Origin: an uncultured Pelagibacteraceae bacterium
GTDB lineage: Bacteria > Pseudomonadota > Alphaproteobacteria > Pelagibacterales > Pelagibacteraceae
Direction: 5' to 3'
Assembly (NCBI GenBank): GCA_902519375.1
Contig: CABYJS010000004.1
Coordinates: 1 to 51,154, forward strand
Length of the DNA stretch: 51,154 bases
In this document: positions 17,670 to 27,211 of the stretch, piece by piece
Layout: every line of letters starts with the position of its first letter
Numbering within the stretch: the first letter of the stretch is position 1
Notes under the pieces: model-generated
The model's input: the letters and a program-made list of their open reading frames with translations, nothing else
Told to the model about the DNA's origin: nothing
Databases searched by the model: none
Program-made: the position numbers and the translations under genes

Positions 17670-18925
17670 TGAGTAAAATTTTAAAAGTTAAAGCACGTCA
17701 GGTATATGACAGTAGAGGTAACCCCACAGTAGAAGCTGAAGTTTTTGTAAAAAACAATAGTGCTACAGCGATATGTCCATCTGGAGCATCAACAGGAACC
17801 TATGAAGCTTTTGAAAAAAGAGATAAAAAGAATAAAAGATATTTAGGAAAAAGTGTTTTAAGTGCAATAAACATAATTAACACTAAAATTTCAAAAAAAA
17901 TAAAAGGTCAAAATATTCATAATCAAGAAAAGATTGATGCTTTAATGATAAATCTTGATGGAACAAGGCAAAAGACTAAACTAGGAGCAAATTCCATGCT
18001 TGCGGTATCAATGGCAGCAAAAAAGCTTTCTGCCAAACTTAAAAGACTACCTTTATATAAAACTTTTTTTATTAAAAAAAATTTCCAGCTTCCATACCCA
18101 CTTATGAATATAATCAATGGAGGTGCGCATGCAAATAATAGTCTTCAAATACAAGAGTTTATGATTAGACCTGACCGTGCGAAAAACTTTTCAGACGCAA
18201 TGAGAATTTGCTTTGTTGTTATAAAAACTTTAAGCAAACTTATTCAAAATAAAGGACTTTCAACATCAGTGGGTGATGAGGGTGGATTTGCACCTATGAT
18301 TAATAATAATAATCAAGCGTTAGATTTGATTGTATCAGCAATTAAAAAATCTGGATTTGTGAATGGAAAAGATGTTTCTATTTGTTTAGATGTTGCAGCG
18401 AATGAATTGATTAAAAAAGATAAATATTCAATTCATTCTAAGAAATTTATTTCAGTTCAAAACTCAATTAATGAATACAAAAAAATGATCAAAAAATATA
18501 AGATTAAATCAATTGAGGATCCGTTTGCTGAAAATGATTGGAATTCATGGAACAAATTGATGAAAGTAACTAATAAAGTTCAAATAGTTGGTGATGATTT
18601 ATATGTTACTAATCTTGAAAGACTGAAAAAAGGTTTTTTGAATGTTTCATCAAATGCAATACTAATAAAATTAAATCAAATAGGCACAGTTTCAGAAACA
18701 TTGGACGTAATTAAATTTGCTCAAATTATTGGATTTAAGACAATTATTTCCCATAGATCGGGAGACAGTGAAGATACATTTATTGCAGATTTAGCGGTAG
18801 GAACTGGCTCAAATCAGATTAAAACTGGATCTTTGGCAAGATCTGAAAGGGTTGCTAAATATAATCAATTGATACGCATAGAAGAAGAACTTGGAAAAAA
18901 AGCAAGAATGAATAAGATTCATTAA
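17669..18925 (+). CDS. eno: Enolase
   Basis: Enolase converts 2-phosphoglycerate to phosphoenolpyruvate. The start is GTG at 17669, overlapping the kdsA stop. It places the family N-terminus (SKILKVKARQVYDSRGNPTVE) at residue 2. The catalytic region has VGDEGGFAP, the metal-binding Asp/Glu in CLDVAANE and SIEDPFAENDW, and SHRSGDSEDTFIADLAVG. The length of 418 is close to the usual 420-430. It directly precedes ftsB. Confidence 0.97.
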   Translation: MSKILKVKARQVYDSRGNPTVEAEVFVKNNSATAICPSGASTGTYEAFEKRDKKNKRYLGKSVLSAINIINTKISKKIKGQNIHNQEKIDALMINLDGTRQKTKLGANSMLAVSMAAKKLSAKLKRLPLYKTFFIKKNFQLPYPLMNIINGGAHANNSLQIQEFMIRPDRAKNFSDAMRICFVVIKTLSKLIQNKGLSTSVGDEGGFAPMINNNNQALDLIVSAIKKSGFVNGKDVSICLDVAANELIKKDKYSIHSKKFISVQNSINEYKKMIKKYKIKSIEDPFAENDWNSWNKLMKVTNKVQIVGDDLYVTNLERLKKGFLNVSSNAILIKLNQIGTVSETLDVIKFAQIIGFKTIISHRSGDSEDTFIADLAVGTGSNQIKTGSLARSERVAKYNQLIRIEEELGKKARMNKIH

Positions 18926-19233
18926 TGCTTAAAAGATTAAAAAATAATTATTTTTTGTTAGTTTCAACGTTTCTGATATTATATTTTTTCTTTAATCTTT
19001 TATCAGGTGAAAGAGGCTTAATTTCTTATTTTGAAAAAAAACAAATTTTAACTGATCTTCAAAAACAAGAATCTTTATTAATTAAACAAATTAAGGACTT
19101 GGATTTTAAAAATTCATTATTAAGTGACAATCTGGATCTTGATTATATTGAAACTTTAATTAGAGAAAGATTTTTATTTGGAAAAAAAAATGAGACAATT
19201 TATATAATTAAAAGTAATGACACAAAAAAATAG
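18925..19233 (+). CDS. ftsB: Septum formation initiator FtsB/DivIC family
   Basis: This 102-residue bitopic protein has an N-terminal membrane helix (about 9-25) followed by a heptad-like coiled coil (about 38-72). It ends with the family's short segment around [17 protein letters not shown], near the canonical E-x-x-A/I-R-E motif. FtsB works with FtsL and FtsQ in the divisome. Its location next to eno is conserved across alphaproteobacteria. It overlaps eno by one base and lipA by 17 bases. Confidence 0.9.
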   Translation: MLKRLKNNYFLLVSTFLILYFFFNLLSGERGLISYFEKKQILTDLQKQESLLIKQIKDLDFKNSLLSDNLDLDYIETLIRERFLFGKKNETIYIIKSNDTKK

Positions 19234-20149
19234 ACCTAGGCACCCTGAAAAAGTAAACAACCCAATTAATCCAATTAAAAAGAAACCTAATTGGATAAGA
19301 TCAAAGCTTTCGAATAGTAAAGAATTTTTTTTAACAAAAACAATTGTTAATAAAAACAATTTAGTTACAGTATGTCAGGAAGCTAACTGCCCAAATATCA
19401 CTGAATGCTGGAGTAAAAGACATGCAACTTTTATGATTATGGGTGATACATGCACTCGTGCTTGTGGTTTTTGTGATGTAAAAACTGGTAAACCTGGCAA
19501 TCTTGATGAAATGGAACCAATTAAGATTTCTCAAGCTGTAAAAAAATTAAATTTAAAACATGTTGTTATTACATCTGTTGATCGAGATGATTTAGAGGAT
19601 GGAGGTTCAAATCATTTTTTTAATGTTATAAATCAAACAAGAAAAACAAATCCAAATACAACAATAGAGGTTTTAACTCCTGATTTTTTGAGAAAAGGGG
19701 AGGCCTATAAGAAAGTTTTAGAAGCTAATCCCGATGTGTTTAATCACAATATAGAAACAGTTCCAAGCTTGTATTTGAAAGTAAGACCTGGATCAAGATA
19801 TTTTGCTTCTTTAGAACTTTTAAAGAATGCAAAAAAAATTAACAAAAAAGTTTTTACTAAATCTGGAATAATGGTTGGTTTAGGTGAAACCAAAGATGAA
19901 ATATTACAAGTAATGGATGATCTTAAATCAGCTGAGGTTGATTTCCTAACTATAGGTCAATATTTACAACCATCAGTAAAACATTTTCCATTAGATCGAT
20001 ATTACACACCTCAAGAATTTGATGAATTAGGAAGTATCGCTAGAGCAAAAGGTTTTTTATTAGTTTCATCTTCACCATTAACAAGATCTTCTTACCACGC
20101 AGATGAAGATTTCGCTAAGTTACAAAATAATAGATTAAATTTGAATTAA
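19217..20149 (+). CDS. lipA: Lipoyl synthase (radical SAM)
   Basis: LipA inserts two sulfurs into octanoyl groups on lipoyl domains. The auxiliary 4Fe-4S cluster ligands are in [14 protein letters not shown] and the radical SAM cluster in [11 protein letters not shown] (C-x3-C-x2-C). The C-terminal RSSYHADE segment carries the conserved RSSY. The length of 310 is typical. The chosen ATG overlaps ftsB by 17 bases; a later Met would cut into conserved sequence. In many alphaproteobacteria pdhABC and lpd lie between ftsB and lipA; here they are absent. Confidence 0.97.
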   Translation: MTQKNRPRHPEKVNNPINPIKKKPNWIRSKLSNSKEFFLTKTIVNKNNLVTVCQEANCPNITECWSKRHATFMIMGDTCTRACGFCDVKTGKPGNLDEMEPIKISQAVKKLNLKHVVITSVDRDDLEDGGSNHFFNVINQTRKTNPNTTIEVLTPDFLRKGEAYKKVLEANPDVFNHNIETVPSLYLKVRPGSRYFASLELLKNAKKINKKVFTKSGIMVGLGETKDEILQVMDDLKSAEVDFLTIGQYLQPSVKHFPLDRYYTPQEFDELGSIARAKGFLLVSSSPLTRSSYHADEDFAKLQNNRLNLN

Positions 20150-20586
20150 TGCCCAAGGCCTCAGTAACACGTAATATAGGACGTGAAAAACAAAAGTTAA
20201 TAGATTTTGTTTTAGACATTGAAAAATATCCAGAATTTATCCCTTTTTGTATAGACTCAAAAGTTTACGAGAGAAATGATCATAAAGATGAAATAGCAAT
20301 AATTGCCGACTTAACAATTGGAAAAAGACCTTTCGTAGATACTTATAAAAGTGACGTGAGATATAATAAGCAAGATGATACAATACATGTAACAAATATT
20401 GGTGGTCCTTTAAAGCATCTAGAAAATAATTGGAAATTTATTCAGAAGGACAAATTTACTGAAGTGCATTTTGATGTTGATTTTGAAATTAAAAACAAGT
20501 TTTTAGATATGATTATGACTAAATCATTTCAATATGGGCTAAATAAGATTGCAGATGCTTTTCAAAAAAGAGCTGAAAAAATCTAA
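20149..20586 (+). CDS. COQ10/RatA-like SRPBCC family protein, probable ubiquinone-binding
   Basis: This 145-residue protein has a START-like (SRPBCC) fold. Typical features are the opening around VLDIEKYPEFIPFC, the central Asp/Glu strand, and the ending FQYGLNKIADAFQKRA. The alphaproteobacterial relatives next to lipA are named for yeast COQ10, a ubiquinone-binding chaperone for respiration. The enterobacterial relative is RatA. Location right after lipA (one-base overlap) favours the COQ10-like role. It ends 4 bases from the convergent cinA gene. Confidence 0.85.
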   Translation: MPKASVTRNIGREKQKLIDFVLDIEKYPEFIPFCIDSKVYERNDHKDEIAIIADLTIGKRPFVDTYKSDVRYNKQDDTIHVTNIGGPLKHLENNWKFIQKDKFTEVHFDVDFEIKNKFLDMIMTKSFQYGLNKIADAFQKRAEKI

Positions 20587-20589
20587 ATA

Positions 20590-21051
20590 TTAATTTATTA
20601 AATTAGAGATAATTTTTAATGTCTTGTTTACAGAGGCTTTTTGAATAGATCTTCTATTTTTTGATTTGAACATATTTTTTTTTATAATCAATTTACTACC
20701 TTTTTTTACACCAATATAAACTAGTCCAACCGGTTTTTGTTTAGTTCCCCCATTTGGACCCGCAATACCAGTTATTGATACATTGATATTTGCTTTGGAG
20801 ATCTTCGACAAATTTACCACCATAGCCCTACAGCACTCCAAACTTACAGCTCCATATCTATTAATTATGTTTTTATTTACTTTTAAGATTTTTATTTTAG
20901 CTTGGTTTGAGTAGGTAATTAAACCTAAACCAAAAACTTTAGAAGATCCACTAATTGAAGTAATTTTACTTGCAAGCATTCCACCAGTGCATGACTCAGC
21001 AAATGATATTTTTAGTTTTTTCTTAATCAATTTTTTTATTAAAGAAACCAT
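20590..21051 (-). CDS. CinA C-terminal domain protein, nicotinamide-nucleotide amidase-like
   Basis: The 153-residue protein contains only the C-terminal CinA domain, as in E. coli PncC, which hydrolyses NMN to nicotinate mononucleotide. Family motifs are FAESCTGGMLASKITSISGSS, the GAVS segment and VSITGIAGPNGGTKQKPVGLVYIG. No N-terminal molybdopterin-binding-like COG1058 domain is present, which is normal for the short form. The start overlaps the pgpA stop by one base, making an ispDF-pgpA-cinA run on the minus strand. Confidence 0.93.
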   Translation of the reverse strand: MVSLIKKLIKKKLKISFAESCTGGMLASKITSISGSSKVFGLGLITYSNQAKIKILKVNKNIINRYGAVSLECCRAMVVNLSKISKANINVSITGIAGPNGGTKQKPVGLVYIGVKKGSKLIIKKNMFKSKNRRSIQKASVNKTLKIISNLIN

Positions 21052-21554
21052 TAGATAAAATAACTACTTAAAACCATAAAACAAATTAAAGATAAAACAA
21101 CGTATAATCCAGCACAAACATCATCCATTATAACTCCAAAACTGTTTTTGAAATTTTTATCAAAATAACTTACAGGAAAAGGTTTTTTAATGTCAAAAAA
21201 TCTAAATAATATAAAACAAATAGTGTAAAAAATTATTGCTTCATCTGGTGATTTTTGTGTTCCATGAGAAATTTCATATAAATAAATAGGTATAGATTGA
21301 CCAATAAATTCATCAATAATAATTTCTCTTGGATCTTTATCATCATTATCTTCTATATGACTTGCTACTGCCGAAAAAGAATAAATAAAAATAATAATTA
21401 GCAATAATAATATTAGGTTAGAAGAAATATCTAAAATATGAAATAGAATGTAGAGTATAATTATAGTTGCAAAAGAGCCAACGGTTCCAGGTATTATCTT
21501 AACTTTTCCTAAGCCGAACATTGTAACAATTAAAGAATTAAATTTTTTAATCAT
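21051..21554 (-). CDS. pgpA: Phosphatidylglycerophosphatase A
   Basis: PgpA dephosphorylates phosphatidylglycerol phosphate in the inner membrane. The 167-residue protein has the family motif KIIPGTVGSFATI near residue 20, acidic DPREIIIDEFIGQ, and DDVCAGLYVV near the C-terminus. Several hydrophobic segments (about 26-47, 49-66, 147-166) fit an integral membrane enzyme. It overlaps ispDF by 8 bases and cinA by one base. Confidence 0.93.
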   Translation of the reverse strand: MIKKFNSLIVTMFGLGKVKIIPGTVGSFATIIILYILFHILDISSNLILLLLIIIFIYSFSAVASHIEDNDDKDPREIIIDEFIGQSIPIYLYEISHGTQKSPDEAIIFYTICFILFRFFDIKKPFPVSYFDKNFKNSFGVIMDDVCAGLYVVLSLICFMVLSSYFI

Positions 21555-22656
21555 ATTTAGTAATAGAAACTATGACCTCACAAGCTATCGCTTTTTCTTT
21601 TCCAATAAGACCCAATTTTTCTGCAGTTTTACCTTTTAGGTTAATTCTATCTTTTTCTAATTTCATCAGACTTGAAATAGAATTAATAATTTTATTACGA
21701 TGTATTGATACTTTTGGTTGTTCACAAATTAAATTTATATCTAAATTATTTATTAAAAAGTTTTTTTTATATAAATCACTCAAAATAGGCCATAACATTT
21801 TTGGAGATCTTATATTCTTATATCTTTTTTTATTATCAGGAAAGTAAGTCCCAATATCCTTTTTTTTCATTGCACCCAAAATAGAGTCAATTATAGCATG
21901 CAAAATAACATCACCATCCGAATGTCCTTTAAGGCCAGAGTGAAAAGGTATTTTAATACCACCTAAAAAAAGTTTTTTATCTTTAATTAATCTATGAACA
22001 TCAAAACCAATACCAAAAAAGGTAGTAGGTAGTTTAATGTCATCGTGGAAAGTAATTTTACTATTTTGATTTTCTCCATGTATAAATTTTACTTTATAAT
22101 CTCTTTCTAAAAAAAGAGTGACCTCGTCACTTATTTTACTTTTTTTTTGTATTGCGAGTTTATATAAATCTGAATATCTAAATGCTTGTGGTGTTTGTGT
22201 TAGAAAAGCTTTTTCCTTATCTAAATTAAAAATATTGTTTCTCACTTTATATTTAATCGAGTCTCTAGTTTTAACTATAGGAACAACAGCTTTATTTTTC
22301 TTTAAATTAAGTAATAAATTTTTTAATAGTTTTTGAGTAAAATTTGGTCGAGCTGCATCATGAATAAATACATTTTTTGGTCTATATTTTCTTATATATT
22401 TTAATGCTAATAATGAAGAGTCCGATCTTTCTCTTCCACCTTTTATGATAGTAATATTTTTGGAATACTTTTTATTTTTTATTTTTTTTGGATTATTTAC
22501 TACAACAACAACTTTTTTAAAAAGCTTAGAACTTAATGATTTTTCAATCGAGTGCTCGATGACATCCTTATTTTTGTAATTGTAGAACTGTTTTGCAATA
22601 TTTTTATGAAATCTTTTACTTTTTCCTGCACCCAATATTACAAAGTAGTTGTTCAT
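21547..22656 (-). CDS. ispDF: Bifunctional IspD/IspF, MEP isoprenoid pathway
   Basis: This 369-residue fusion carries out two steps of the methylerythritol phosphate pathway. The N-terminal half (1 to about 210) is the cytidylyltransferase IspD (LGAGKSKRF, HDAARPNF, TQTPQAFRY). The C-terminal half (about 213-369) is the cyclodiphosphate synthase IspF (GFDVHRL, GLKGHSDGDVILHAIIDS, DIGTYFPD, and a final KAIACEVIVSI). The fusion is typical of alphaproteobacteria. It is divergent from ntrY across only 26 bases, so promoters there must overlap. Confidence 0.97.
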   Translation of the reverse strand: MNNYFVILGAGKSKRFHKNIAKQFYNYKNKDVIEHSIEKSLSSKLFKKVVVVVNNPKKIKNKKYSKNITIIKGGRERSDSSLLALKYIRKYRPKNVFIHDAARPNFTQKLLKNLLLNLKKNKAVVPIVKTRDSIKYKVRNNIFNLDKEKAFLTQTPQAFRYSDLYKLAIQKKSKISDEVTLFLERDYKVKFIHGENQNSKITFHDDIKLPTTFFGIGFDVHRLIKDKKLFLGGIKIPFHSGLKGHSDGDVILHAIIDSILGAMKKKDIGTYFPDNKKRYKNIRSPKMLWPILSDLYKKNFLINNLDINLICEQPKVSIHRNKIINSISSLMKLEKDRINLKGKTAEKLGLIGKEKAIACEVIVSITKYD

Positions 22657-22682
22657 TTATATAAATGTTATAATTCTAAATA

Positions 22683-24470
22683 ATGTTAGAATTTTTGAAA
22701 AAAAATATATTCATATTTATTCTATCTACTATCACACTATTTATCGGTTTTTTAACATTTTTAACCTTTATAGAAAGAAGTTTTATTGAACTAAATCAAA
22801 ACAACTTACAATATTTATTAATAATAAATATTTTTTTACTTTTTTTATTATTTCTAGCAATATTCAAGGAAATTAAGAATTCAATTAAAGTTGATATTGA
22901 TAAAGATGGTCTTACCTCCAACAAAAGATACATCACGTATTTTTCTTTGTTTACTTTATTTCCATCAATTTTAATTTCTATATTTTCATTATTCCTGTTT
23001 TCTTTTGCACTAGAAAAATACTTTGATAAAAAAGTAACCACTGTTGTAAATAATTCCTATAAATTAGCAAAAGATTATGTCCAGGAAGTAAGAAATAAAA
23101 TAGAAGCTGATATAATTCTTATTGCATTCGATACTAACAAAAGTGTGAAATTCTTAAATGATAACACAAACGAATATGTAAGATTTTTAAAAACTCAAAA
23201 ACTTATAAGAGATGTTGATGAAATTCACATTATTAACAAAGAAAAAAAACTATTATATTCATCTGAAAATAAGAATAAATATATCCCACCTGTAGATAAA
23301 GCATTAAACCTAGTTGTCGATGATGATCGCCCTTTAAAGATTATTAATGCTCCTGCGAATATTTCTGCAGCTATAATTAGACTTCAATCATTTGAAGATG
23401 GTTTTTTATATGTTGTTAAATATCTAGATAAGAATATTTCTAATTATTTGGAGGAGTCTCAAGAAGCTATAAATTTTTATTATAATGTTCAAGAGAGAAG
23501 TACAGGGATAAAGGTTTCTTTTGCATTAATTTATATAATTATAGTTTCATTATTACTGTTTATTTCAATCACAATTGCAATTAGATTTTCTTCAAGGTTT
23601 TTTAGATCTATAAATAATCTAATCCTAGCTTCAAATTCAATTGGTCAAGGAGATTTAAATATTAAAGTACCAGAGATAAAAACTGATAAAGATATGGAGA
23701 TATTAAATAAAAATTTTAATTCCATGATTACACGTTTAAAAAGTCAACAAGAAAAACTAATAATTAATGAAAGACATGAAGCATGGGGAAATTTAGCTAG
23801 AAAATTAGCTCATGAAATTAAAAATCCGTTAACCCCTATGCAATTGGTTATAGATAGGATTAAAAATAAATATGAAAATCAAATTTCTCCAAATGATCAA
23901 GTTCAGTTCAATGAAAATTTAAAGACTATCGATAACCAAATTAAGATAATCGAAAACTTAGTCAATGAATTCTCTGATTTTGCTAGAATGCCAAAACCTA
24001 TATTAAAGGATAATGATATATTAGTAATATTAAGAGATAATTTAAAACTATTAAAAGAAATTGATAAATCAATTAAAATAAATGTTATGTGTAGAAAAGA
24101 TAAAGTTTTTTTTAACTGTGATAAAGAACAAATTGGAAGAGTGTTTTTTAATTTAATTAAAAATTCAATAGAAAGTATTCAGCAAAAAAATGAAAAAAAC
24201 CCTGATTTTGATAAGAAAATATTGATTGAAATTTTAAGCAATAATGAGCATATTAACTTCACTTTAGTAGATAATGGTGTAGGTTTTAATTCGATTAAAA
24301 ATGACATTAAAGAAATTCTTAACCCTTATTATACTACAAAAAAAAATGGTACAGGATTAGGTTTATCAATAGTTAATAAAATCATAAATGATCACAATGG
24401 TGAACTTATATTTCATTCTCTTCCAAACGGTGCAAAAATAGAAATTGATTTTAGATTAAATGGCAACTGA
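22683..24470 (+). CDS. ntrY: NtrY-family sensor histidine kinase
   Basis: This is a membrane sensor kinase with four predicted membrane helices (about 8-29, 44-62, 85-110, 278-301) and a periplasmic domain between the third and fourth. A HAMP domain spans about 300-355. The H-box LARKLAHEIKNPLTP has the phospho-accepting His377. The ATPase domain has NLIKNSIESI, DNGVGF and GTGLGLSIVNKI. Most NtrY proteins are about 700-770 residues with a PAS domain between HAMP and kinase. Here the HAMP leads straight into the H-box, so PAS is missing. It overlaps ntrX by 11 bases. In relatives the pair responds to nitrogen or redox state; the stimulus here is unknown. Confidence 0.93.
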   Translation: MLEFLKKNIFIFILSTITLFIGFLTFLTFIERSFIELNQNNLQYLLIINIFLLFLLFLAIFKEIKNSIKVDIDKDGLTSNKRYITYFSLFTLFPSILISIFSLFLFSFALEKYFDKKVTTVVNNSYKLAKDYVQEVRNKIEADIILIAFDTNKSVKFLNDNTNEYVRFLKTQKLIRDVDEIHIINKEKKLLYSSENKNKYIPPVDKALNLVVDDDRPLKIINAPANISAAIIRLQSFEDGFLYVVKYLDKNISNYLEESQEAINFYYNVQERSTGIKVSFALIYIIIVSLLLFISITIAIRFSSRFFRSINNLILASNSIGQGDLNIKVPEIKTDKDMEILNKNFNSMITRLKSQQEKLIINERHEAWGNLARKLAHEIKNPLTPMQLVIDRIKNKYENQISPNDQVQFNENLKTIDNQIKIIENLVNEFSDFARMPKPILKDNDILVILRDNLKLLKEIDKSIKINVMCRKDKVFFNCDKEQIGRVFFNLIKNSIESIQQKNEKNPDFDKKILIEILSNNEHINFTLVDNGVGFNSIKNDIKEILNPYYTTKKNGTGLGLSIVNKIINDHNGELIFHSLPNGAKIEIDFRLNGN

Positions 24471-25815
24471 AATTTTAATAGTTGATGATAACGCTGATAT
24501 AAGAAATATTCTTAACGATCTTATTTTAGACGCTGGTTATAAAACTAGATTAGCAGCTAATTATAACCAAGCATTAGCTGAAATAGATAAAAAAATACCA
24601 GATGTAGCAATCTTAGATGTTAAATTAGATAAAGGTGATAATGATGGTATTGAGCTGTTAACACACATAAAATCTAAAAATAAAGATGTACCTGTTATTA
24701 TAATATCAGGACATGCAAATATTGAAATGGCAGTTAGTTCTTTAAAACATGGTGCATTTGAGTTCATTGAAAAACCTTTTGATCAAACAAGATTAATCAA
24801 TTTTATAAAAAGAGCTGTTGAAAATTTAAAACTTAAAGAACAAAATAAAGAATTTGAAAATAGGTTATTTTCATCATATGAATTAATTGGAAATAGTAAG
24901 AATATTGTTAGTATAAAAGATCAAATTGAAAAAATTTCCGTATCTGAAAGTAGAATATTTATCAATGGGCCTTCTGGTTCAGGAAAAGAGTTAATTGCAA
25001 GAAAAATTCACAAGAATTCTAAAAGAAATAATAACCCATTTGTGATTTTAAATGGTGCATTACTTGACTCTGAAAAATATGAATTAGAACTTTTTGGAGA
25101 GGAAAAAAATAATGGTTCAATTTCTTATGGAGCTTTAGAAAAAGCTAATAAAGGTACCTTACTTATTGATCAGGTATCAGAAATACCCTTAGATATTCAG
25201 TCGAAAATATTAAGGGTTTTAATTGATCAAAAATTTAAAAGATTGAATGGAAATAATGATATAAACGTAGATGTAAGGTTAATTTGCTCATCAAGCAAAG
25301 ATTTAAAAGATGAAATTAAAATTGGAAATTTTAGAGAGGATTTATTTCATAGATTAAATGTGTTTGAGATAAATATTAGTCCTTTAAATGACAGAATATC
25401 AGATATACCCTTATTAATTGATTATTTTTCAAAAAGAATTTGTGAAACTTACAAAATAAAAAAATTGGAAATCGATGAGAACAATAGTTACATTCTAAAT
25501 CATAGCTGGCATGGCAATGTTAGAGAACTTAGAAATTTAATTGAAAGAATTGCAATATTGCAACCCAACACAAAAGAGAAAGTCTCTAATATAATCAAAG
25601 AATCTTTGAAATATGGGAATTATGATGAAAAAATCACACAAAATAGACTTTCGGTACCCTTAAAAGAGGCTAGAGAAAAATTTGAAAAAGAGTATTTAAC
25701 TATGCAATTAAAAAAATTTAATGGAAATATATCTAAAACTGCTAATTTTGTAGGCATGGAGCGAAGCGCTCTTCATAGAAAATTAAAAGGACTAGGGATA
25801 AAAGAATTTAATTAA
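24460..25815 (+). CDS. ntrX: NtrX-family response regulator, degenerate sigma-54 interaction region
   Basis: The layout is receiver domain (1-120), AAA+ domain (about 140-375) and C-terminal Fis-type HTH (about 400-450). Receiver acidic residues Asp9, Asp10 and phospho-acceptor Asp53 (ILDVKLD), plus Lys105, are intact. Walker A is GPSGSGKE with Lys176. Where sigma-54 activators carry GAFTGA after ELFGHEK, this protein reads KNNGSISYGALEKAN. The Walker B is LLIDQ rather than LLxDE. It is therefore unlikely to drive sigma-54 transcription and probably acts as a DNA-binding regulator with ordinary RNA polymerase. It follows ntrY and abuts trkA. Confidence 0.94.
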   Translation: MATEILIVDDNADIRNILNDLILDAGYKTRLAANYNQALAEIDKKIPDVAILDVKLDKGDNDGIELLTHIKSKNKDVPVIIISGHANIEMAVSSLKHGAFEFIEKPFDQTRLINFIKRAVENLKLKEQNKEFENRLFSSYELIGNSKNIVSIKDQIEKISVSESRIFINGPSGSGKELIARKIHKNSKRNNNPFVILNGALLDSEKYELELFGEEKNNGSISYGALEKANKGTLLIDQVSEIPLDIQSKILRVLIDQKFKRLNGNNDINVDVRLICSSSKDLKDEIKIGNFREDLFHRLNVFEINISPLNDRISDIPLLIDYFSKRICETYKIKKLEIDENNSYILNHSWHGNVRELRNLIERIAILQPNTKEKVSNIIKESLKYGNYDEKITQNRLSVPLKEAREKFEKEYLTMQLKKFNGNISKTANFVGMERSALHRKLKGLGIKEFN

Positions 25816-27207
25816 ATGAACATAATTATTTGTGGAGCAGGCAGAGTTGGTTTTACTATAGCTAAATTACTTAGTGAACAAGGCCACTCAATTACTGTAA
25901 TAGATCAGTCAAGTGACGATATTCAGAAAATTAATGATACTTTAGACGTTAAAGCAATTGTTGGTAAAGCAACTTATCCCTCTATTTTAGAAAAAGCGAA
26001 TGCAGTAGAGACAGATATGATAATAGCTGTTACCAGAAATGACGAAATTAACATGTTAATTTGCCAGATAGCATTCTCTATATTCAAAATTCCAAAAAAG
26101 ATTGCAAGGATAAGATCACAAGATTATTTGAATCCAAAATTTACTAGAGTTTATAATAAAGAAAATTTACCTATAGATGTAATTATTTCTCCTGAAATCG
26201 AGATTGCAAAATCAATTCAAAGAAAGCTAGAAGCTCCTGGTGCTTTAGACAGTGTTCCATTTGCTGAAAATCAAATAAGATTACTTGAAATATTAATTAA
26301 AGATGACTGTAAATCTATCGGTATTAAATTTAATGAGTTAAGTAAAAAAAATTCTAAACTTGAAGCGAATATTGTAGGGATCAGTAGAGATGATAAATTT
26401 TTTATTCCTAAAAAAACTGATTCAGTGCTAAAAGATGATAAAATTTACGTAATAATTAATTCATCTCAAATGAAGGAAACATTAGAGGCTTTTGGTCATA
26501 ATGAAAAAATATCAAAAAAAATTTTGATCATTGGAGGTGGCAATATTGGTTTTAATCTTGCTAAAAATATAGAAGAAACATTGGATACCGTAAGAGTAAA
26601 AATTGTAGAAAAAAATAAAGAACGTGCAGAATTTTTAGCTACTCAATTAAATGATACAATTGTTATTAATGGAAATGCGCTTGATGAAGAAGTTATGATT
26701 GAGGCTAATTTAGATGAGTCTGAAACTGTTTTAGCACTTACAAATGATGATGAAGATAATTTGATGGTTAGTGTTTTGGTTGAAAAATTTGCTAAAGATA
26801 AAAAAGATATTGAAGATAAAAGAACTATGGCTTTAATAAACAAACCTAATTACTCTTTACTTCAATCATCTTTGAAAATTGATGATCTTATTGATCCTCG
26901 AATGAATACAGTTTCTAGCATTTTGAAACATATACATAAAGGCACCATTGAAAATGCTTATACTATTTCTAATGGCGAGTATGAAGTAATAGAAGCAGAA
27001 ATAATTGAAACATCTGAACTCTTAAGTAAAGAATTAAAAAATCTAAATTTACCAGAAGAAATAAGAGTCGGAGCTGTTTTGAGAGACAAAAAAGTAATTA
27101 TACCAAGATCAAACTTTACATTTAAAAAGGATGATAAAGTAGTTTTTATAACAAAAAAAGACTCAATATCTTTTGTTGAAAATATATTTAGATTGAGTTC
27201 AGTTTAA
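25816..27207 (+). CDS. trkA: Trk potassium uptake regulatory subunit TrkA
   Basis: TrkA is the cytoplasmic NAD(H)/nucleotide-binding gating ring of the TrkH potassium channel. The 463-residue protein has two RCK units, each with a Rossmann start: GAGRVGFTIAKLL near residue 6 and IGGGNIGFNLAKNI near 239. Each unit is followed by a TrkA_C domain, the last around residues 375-460. The start directly follows the ntrX stop, and the gap to trkH is 4 bases. Co-transcription with ntrYX is likely. The ntrX-trkA link is common in alphaproteobacteria, where hfq and hflX then often follow; here trkH follows instead. Confidence 0.96.
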   Translation: MNIIICGAGRVGFTIAKLLSEQGHSITVIDQSSDDIQKINDTLDVKAIVGKATYPSILEKANAVETDMIIAVTRNDEINMLICQIAFSIFKIPKKIARIRSQDYLNPKFTRVYNKENLPIDVIISPEIEIAKSIQRKLEAPGALDSVPFAENQIRLLEILIKDDCKSIGIKFNELSKKNSKLEANIVGISRDDKFFIPKKTDSVLKDDKIYVIINSSQMKETLEAFGHNEKISKKILIIGGGNIGFNLAKNIEETLDTVRVKIVEKNKERAEFLATQLNDTIVINGNALDEEVMIEANLDESETVLALTNDDEDNLMVSVLVEKFAKDKKDIEDKRTMALINKPNYSLLQSSLKIDDLIDPRMNTVSSILKHIHKGTIENAYTISNGEYEVIEAEIIETSELLSKELKNLNLPEEIRVGAVLRDKKVIIPRSNFTFKKDDKVVFITKKDSISFVENIFRLSSV

Positions 27208-27211
27208 CTAA

